DNA from: a virus
DNA length: 64,000 bases
Direction: 5' to 3' (one strand)
Virus record (IMG/VR): IMGVR_UViG_3300025887_000013
Location: 20,827 to 84,826 of that record
Shown: positions 59,575 to 64,000 of the stretch, one piece after another
Layout of the letters: every line of letters starts with the position of its first letter
How positions within the stretch are numbered: position 1 is the stretch's first letter
Notes under the pieces: generated by a model
Seen by the model: only the letters and a program-made list of their open reading frames with translations
Told to the model about the DNA's origin: nothing
Database searches by the model: none
Translations under genes and position numbers: made by a program

Positions 59575-62500
59575 GTGGCCGCATCTGATATCCCACTAAA
59601 GTTAGAAGGTACGAATGGTGATCTGAAGGAGATGACTCCTACGGAAGAGAACTATCTCGCCTATCGTGCAGGTATTCAACTAAAGAATTCTTCGGGTTCT
59701 TCTGCGGGAGACTTGCATCTCTCTAGTGGCACTATCATTGGTTCTTTCGTTGATACTTTCTACAATGAACCTGATGGTACCCATCCCGCATCATCTATCA
59801 CTTCCGGCACAACTACGACTAATCTAAGACAACTATCTAATGATGCGAACTATACTGGTAGTTTTTATAACAGACCGGTTGGTTGGAACACTTCGGGTGA
59901 TGTAGGTATTCATGAATTTACTGATGTAGATATGGATACCTTATGTACTCGTCTGAATGCACGTATTGCAATATCTGATTATCCAGGCACCTTTTACCTC
60001 GGTTCTTCTGCACCTAGTGCGGACTATGGTACATTTATCCCCGCTGTATACACAGATACATTAGGTAACGGAACTTCTACAGTATACAATATCTACCAAC
60101 GTGATGCAATGACTGCACCGACAGCCACGTCTCCGATTGGTATGATTGGGTCAGGTTCTGCCGCCAGTTTTGGTGGATTACAAGAACAATCTGTTAACCA
60201 GATTACTTACACTTATGGACAACACTGTAAAACTCTTAGGGGAAAGGTGGGTAATATTGGTTCTTACCAATTAAGATCTGCGACTCAGGGAACTCCGGTA
60301 AGTGCGGGAACTTGGGCCGCAAAAGGTACTGCGACCAATACTAAAAGAACAACTTCAGAACTTGCATATGTTCGTACTCGTGCATCTTCTTATACTCGTG
60401 ATCGTTCATCCGCATACGCAAGAACAAGAACTTCACTATACACTCGTAATAGCACAAATACGTTCACCCGAGGTTTTGGTGGAAATTATATTGGCAACTA
60501 CACTCGAAACTTTTCGGGACAATATACCAGAGATTATGTGGGTGAGTATGTCGGTAATTACGTAGGTGAGTACACAAGAAACCGTGCTTCAACTTTCACT
60601 AGAAACAGTACTGATACTTTCTCTCGTGACTTCTTGGGTAACTATGCCCGCAATAGAGTATCATCATATACCAGAGATAGTATCAATACTTTCACCGGTA
60701 ACTTTGTAGGCAATTATTCTAGAACAAGAGTATCTGCATACAGTAGAAATAGTATTCGCAACAGGTTGAGTACATATACTCGTAACAGAACATCTACATA
60801 CGCAACCGTATTTTCGGGAAACTATATTGGTAATTTTGTTGGGGATTATTCCCGTACTAGAGTATCCGCATACGCAGGAACATACTCACGTAATCGCATA
60901 TCAACATATTCGCGAACCCGTACCAGTGCATATATTCGTGATCGAGTAACATCATTTATTGGCGACTTTACTGGTAACTATGCACGTAACAGAGTATCAT
61001 CATACTCTAGAATAAGTACGCGTACTCGTATCTCCGCATATACCCGAACTAGAAACTCCACATACACCAGAGATCAACTAACGACTTTTACCGGTAACTA
61101 TGTTGGTAACTACGGCCGTACTCGTATCTCTGCATACGCAAGAATTCGTGTTTCTAATTATGCAGGTAATTATACAGGTAATTATACACGCACGAGAATA
61201 TCCGCATATACACGTGATCGAGTAACAGACTTTACCGGTGACTATATTGGTAACTACACTCGTGGCCGAGTTTCCAATTATATTCGGGATAGACTTGTAA
61301 CTTTTACCGGTGACTATGTTGGTAACTATAATAGAACATATGTTGGTAACTATAATAGAACATTTATAGGTAACTATTCACGTGGGTTTGCGGGTGACTA
61401 TACCGGCAACTATTCTCGTATATCAACACGTATTAGTGCAAGAACAAGAGGTTCCAACTACACTCGTATTTCTTCACGGAATTCATTGGTAACATATACT
61501 CGCGACAGATTCCAAGGATATGTCGGTAACTTTGGTGGTAATTACGCAAGAACATTTGTCGGTAATTATGTCGGCGACTATGGTAGATCATTTGCTGGTA
61601 ACTTTACCGGAAATTATAACCGTGCGTTTGCTGGCGATTATACTGGTAATTACAATCGTGGATTTGTCGGTAATTATATCGGCAACTATACCGGAAATTA
61701 TAACCGTGCGTTTGCTGGCAATTATACTGGTAATTATAATAGAGGGTTCGTAGGAGAATATGGCCGTACTCGTCCCTCTAACTATACCAGAAACAGCACA
61801 CGTATTTCGACTCGTATACTCAACTATATCAGAACAAGTCTCCGAACTTCGGTTCGCACACTCAACTATATCCGAACGAGTCTCCGGACTAGCACTCGAA
61901 TTTTAACATATACTCGTGATTCGACCTATGCGGGTAACTACACGGGCAACTATGAACGTGTAAGAATTGCAACTGGTGACTATATCAGAACCAGAATTGC
62001 GACCGGAACATATATCAGAACCAGAATTGCGATCGGAACATACATTCGTACCCGAATTGCGACCGGAACATATATTCGTACATCAATAAGAGACAGACAA
62101 GACACACTGTACTACGGACGTACAAACTATTTTGCAGGTAATTTCACAGGTAACTACACTCGTACATTGTATTATGTTGGTAATTTCACAGGTGACTACA
62201 CTCGTACATTGTATTATGCTGGTAATTTCACTGGTAACTACACTCGTACATTGTATTATGTTGGTAATTTCGCAGGTAACTACACTAGAATAGTTAACTA
62301 TGTAGGTGACTATAGTCGAATAGTTAAACAGACAGTGTATTATACCGGTGATTATTTAAATACAGCTGCGTTCCTGAGATATTCTGCAAGAACCAGAACT
62401 GCGACCGGATATTATATCAGAACATCTACACGTACTAGAACTGCGACCGGAAATTATATCAGAACATCTATACGTACTAGAACTGCGACCGGTACGTACA

Positions 62501-64000
62501 TTAGAACAAGTCTCCGTGATTCGTCTCGATTCGATAACTATTCCCGAACTGGATATTATATAGGTAACTATACAGGTAACTATACCCGAACTCTATATTA
62601 CACTGGTAACTATCAGCGTACCTTATATTATACTGGTGACTATACTCGAACTCTATATTACACTGGTAACTATACTCGTACATTGTATTATACAGGCGAC
62701 TATACTCGCATATCTATTCGTAATAGAATAACTCCATTATACTTTACTCGCATTGGATATTATGCAGGTGACTTTACGGGCGACTACACTCGCATTGGAT
62801 ATTATGCAGGTGACTACATAGGCGACTACACTCGCATTGGATATTATACCGGTGATTTTACTGGCGACTATGGTAGAACTTTTGTCGGAGACTATTCGCG
62901 AACTCGCATCTCTTCATATACTAGAATATCTACACGTAATAGAATTTCTGTATATATTCGTATATCAACAAGAGACTCGATGAGAGAGCGCATCTCCACA
63001 TATACTCGTATATCGACCCGTAGTAGAATTTCTGCATATACTCGTATATCTACACGCAGCAGACCTAGTAATTACACAAGAACTCGTATCCAAAACAGAA
63101 GTTCTACGTATACTCGTACATCAACTCGTGATAGTATTGTGTCATATACATCTGGTGGTGGTGCACGTTACTCAGATCAATCTGATTTGTTGTGGCAGAA
63201 CTTTCCAGAGTGGACAGTAGGTACCGGTTCTGCGACAAACTATGGTCAGAACGGTGACGGTAACTCACGTATTGTAGATGCGTCTCCGAAAGGTCAAGAT
63301 ATTGTTTGGGACGTATCAAACCAAGATGCCACCTCTAACGCAGACGGTGGTTGGAACTCATCACAGTTTGTGATTGATCATACTAAAAAATATCGATTCT
63401 CTGTCTGGGTAAGACGTAAAACGATTGGTAACGGTAATTTTTACCTTGGTACTAGGGGTTATAATAGTGCCGGTACTAACGAAGGTGTGCTTAGAAGAAG
63501 TACTGGTGCAGGTACGACCAACCCATACTTCGAAGTAAACGCAAACTGGAACGAATGGGGTGGAGCGGGATCAGAAGGAGAGTGGTTCCTTGTTGTTGGT
63601 CACGTCTGGCCATCTGGTTCAGGTACAGGTGCCTTTGATGCGGAGTCTGGTATTTATAACATAGCGGGTGAGAAAATAGATACTCTTGAACACGACTATG
63701 TATGGTATCCTACGACTACAAAGGCAGTTCACAGATCATACATGTACTCCTCAACGGACACTAGCACAAACCAACAGTTCTGGGAACCTCGTGTAGACGA
63801 TACGACTAATGCATTATGTCCAAGTGTTGCTGATATGATCACACAATCATCGAACTATACTCGCACGTTCGCAGGTAACTTCACTGGTGACTATACACGG
63901 GGATTCGCAGGAAACTACACCGGAAACTATACCGGTGAATATACTCGTATATCGACCCGTAGTAGAATATCCGCATATATACGTACTCGTGCATCTTCTT
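59575..64000 (+). CDS. Giant fibre B, paralogue of fibre A; partial, runs off window
   Basis: GTG 59575 with AGAGAAG eight bases before; the frame stays open to base 64000 (at least 1475 residues). The first 260 residues (IPLKLEGTNGDLKEMTPTEE, RPVGWNTSGDVGIHEFTDVD, RIAISDYPGTFYLGSSAPSA, GSYQLRSATQGTPVSAG) are paralogous to fibre A. About 920 residues of tetrad repeats follow, with a local variant YTRTLYYTGNY at 62100-62700. A non-repetitive module of about 230 residues (63150-63850) contains YRFSVWVRRK, EWFLVVGHVWP and YMYSSTDTSTNQQFWEPRVD, resembling carbohydrate-binding jelly-roll modules of phage fibres. Repeats then resume. Confidence 0.82.
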   Translation, partial: MAASDIPLKLEGTNGDLKEMTPTEENYLAYRAGIQLKNSSGSSAGDLHLSSGTIIGSFVDTFYNEPDGTHPASSITSGTTTTNLRQLSNDANYTGSFYNRPVGWNTSGDVGIHEFTDVDMDTLCTRLNARIAISDYPGTFYLGSSAPSADYGTFIPAVYTDTLGNGTSTVYNIYQRDAMTAPTATSPIGMIGSGSAASFGGLQEQSVNQITYTYGQHCKTLRGKVGNIGSYQLRSATQGTPVSAGTWAAKGTATNTKRTTSELAYVRTRASSYTRDRSSAYARTRTSLYTRNSTNTFTRGFGGNYIGNYTRNFSGQYTRDYVGEYVGNYVGEYTRNRASTFTRNSTDTFSRDFLGNYARNRVSSYTRDSINTFTGNFVGNYSRTRVSAYSRNSIRNRLSTYTRNRTSTYATVFSGNYIGNFVGDYSRTRVSAYAGTYSRNRISTYSRTRTSAYIRDRVTSFIGDFTGNYARNRVSSYSRISTRTRISAYTRTRNSTYTRDQLTTFTGNYVGNYGRTRISAYARIRVSNYAGNYTGNYTRTRISAYTRDRVTDFTGDYIGNYTRGRVSNYIRDRLVTFTGDYVGNYNRTYVGNYNRTFIGNYSRGFAGDYTGNYSRISTRISARTRGSNYTRISSRNSLVTYTRDRFQGYVGNFGGNYARTFVGNYVGDYGRSFAGNFTGNYNRAFAGDYTGNYNRGFVGNYIGNYTGNYNRAFAGNYTGNYNRGFVGEYGRTRPSNYTRNSTRISTRILNYIRTSLRTSVRTLNYIRTSLRTSTRILTYTRDSTYAGNYTGNYERVRIATGDYIRTRIATGTYIRTRIAIGTYIRTRIATGTYIRTSIRDRQDTLYYGRTNYFAGNFTGNYTRTLYYVGNFTGDYTRTLYYAGNFTGNYTRTLYYVGNFAGNYTRIVNYVGDYSRIVKQTVYYTGDYLNTAAFLRYSARTRTATGYYIRTSTRTRTATGNYIRTSIRTRTATGTYIRTSLRDSSRFDNYSRTGYYIGNYTGNYTRTLYYTGNYQRTLYYTGDYTRTLYYTGNYTRTLYYTGDYTRISIRNRITPLYFTRIGYYAGDFTGDYTRIGYYAGDYIGDYTRIGYYTGDFTGDYGRTFVGDYSRTRISSYTRISTRNRISVYIRISTRDSMRERISTYTRISTRSRISAYTRISTRSRPSNYTRTRIQNRSSTYTRTSTRDSIVSYTSGGGARYSDQSDLLWQNFPEWTVGTGSATNYGQNGDGNSRIVDASPKGQDIVWDVSNQDATSNADGGWNSSQFVIDHTKKYRFSVWVRRKTIGNGNFYLGTRGYNSAGTNEGVLRRSTGAGTTNPYFEVNANWNEWGGAGSEGEWFLVVGHVWPSGSGTGAFDAESGIYNIAGEKIDTLEHDYVWYPTTTKAVHRSYMYSSTDTSTNQQFWEPRVDDTTNALCPSVADMITQSSNYTRTFAGNFTGDYTRGFAGNYTGNYTGEYTRISTRSRISAYIRTRASS
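60350..63120 (+). repeat. Tetrad-repeat array of fibre B
   Basis: Long coding array of [NDE]-[YF]-x-[GR] tetrads and R-x-x-(S/T)-x-Y units. The DNA shows many near-copies (for example the segment encoding TRTLYYTGNY at 62160-62700) but third bases vary widely. Confidence 0.8.
63151..63850 (+). other. Non-repeat beta-sandwich-like module inserted in fibre B
   Basis: Translated in the fibre B frame this is a compact domain rich in Trp, Gly and Asn with SDLLWQNFPEWTVGTGSATN at its start and FVIDHTKKYRFSVWVRRKTI in the centre. Such domains in marine phage fibres bind sugars. It is flanked on both sides by repeats, marking a domain insertion. Confidence 0.65.

Noticed and set aside
57707-61753. 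Several plus-strand frames in alternative phase inside the fibre repeats
   Set aside because: Repetition makes all phases open for stretches; only the main frame continues for the entire gene and has the paralogous head and ribosome site.
56323-64000. CRISPR-like or diversity-generating retroelement repeats
   Set aside because: Repeats are in-frame coding tetrads of variable spacing, with no constant repeat-spacer pattern. No reverse transcriptase or template repeat is seen in the window.
1-64000. tRNA genes
   Set aside because: Gaps between genes are short and I saw no cloverleaf with a TTCGA-type arm in any of them.

Overview
This window is part of the genome of a T4-like (Tevenvirinae-related) marine myovirus. 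The evidence is a long collinear run of T4-type baseplate genes (gp26, gp48, gp53, gp27, gp5, gp25, gp6, gp8), gp32 and gp33, gp4, a GroES-type co-chaperonin, PhoH, NrdA/NrdB, a T4-type lysozyme, and repeated copies of the T4 late promoter TATAAATA. The DNA is moderately AT-rich, translation is led by GGAG/GAGAG-type sites, and many genes overlap by ATGA, GTGA or TAATG. No photosynthesis genes or tRNAs are visible. The host cannot be named from the sequence; spanins and a tail muralytic enzyme point to a Gram-negative bacterium.

Layout: (1) 1-3.4 kb, nucleotide metabolism: the end of NrdA fused to a glutaredoxin domain, an SGNH-like protein, NrdB, a zinc-ribbon peptide and a phage aspartate 1-decarboxylase (PanD). 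(2) 3.4-7.5 kb, early small genes behind sigma70-like promoters, a strong terminator, then PhoH and lysozyme. (3) 7.5-19.9 kb, an accessory modification island: about eight glycosyltransferase-like genes of at least three fold types, a carbamoyltransferase, a 2OG-Fe oxygenase, a radical SAM/SPASM enzyme and a methyltransferase. GroES, a candidate holin with an EF-hand, overlapping spanins and a thermonuclease are interspersed. (4) 19.9-27.3 kb, a late kinase-like gene, a small minus-strand operon, a dense cluster of tiny early proteins behind duplicated promoter cassettes, then gp33 and gp32. (5) 27.3-32.8 kb, minus-strand late genes: tape-measure-like protein, gp51-like, gp26, tube-like protein, an unknown late protein, a sulfotransferase and gp4. 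(6) 32.8-64 kb, plus-strand baseplate and fibre genes. The T4 gp5 functions are spread over three genes, and the region ends in a beta-structured repeat fibre and two paralogous giant fibres built from a four-residue repeat of the form [NDE]-[YF]-[TSA]-[RG]; the second fibre runs off the window.

How it fits together: RNR and PanD would support host metabolism and DNA precursor supply. Early sigma70-type promoters serve small host-takeover genes, and gp33 with TATAAATA sites controls the virion genes. Lysis uses the lysozyme, a candidate holin and the spanins. The most unusual aspects are the large glycan/modification island together with a separate sulfotransferase, the highly periodic Tyr/Ser/Thr/Arg-rich fibres that could be its targets, the split gp5 with a tail amidase, and phage PanD.
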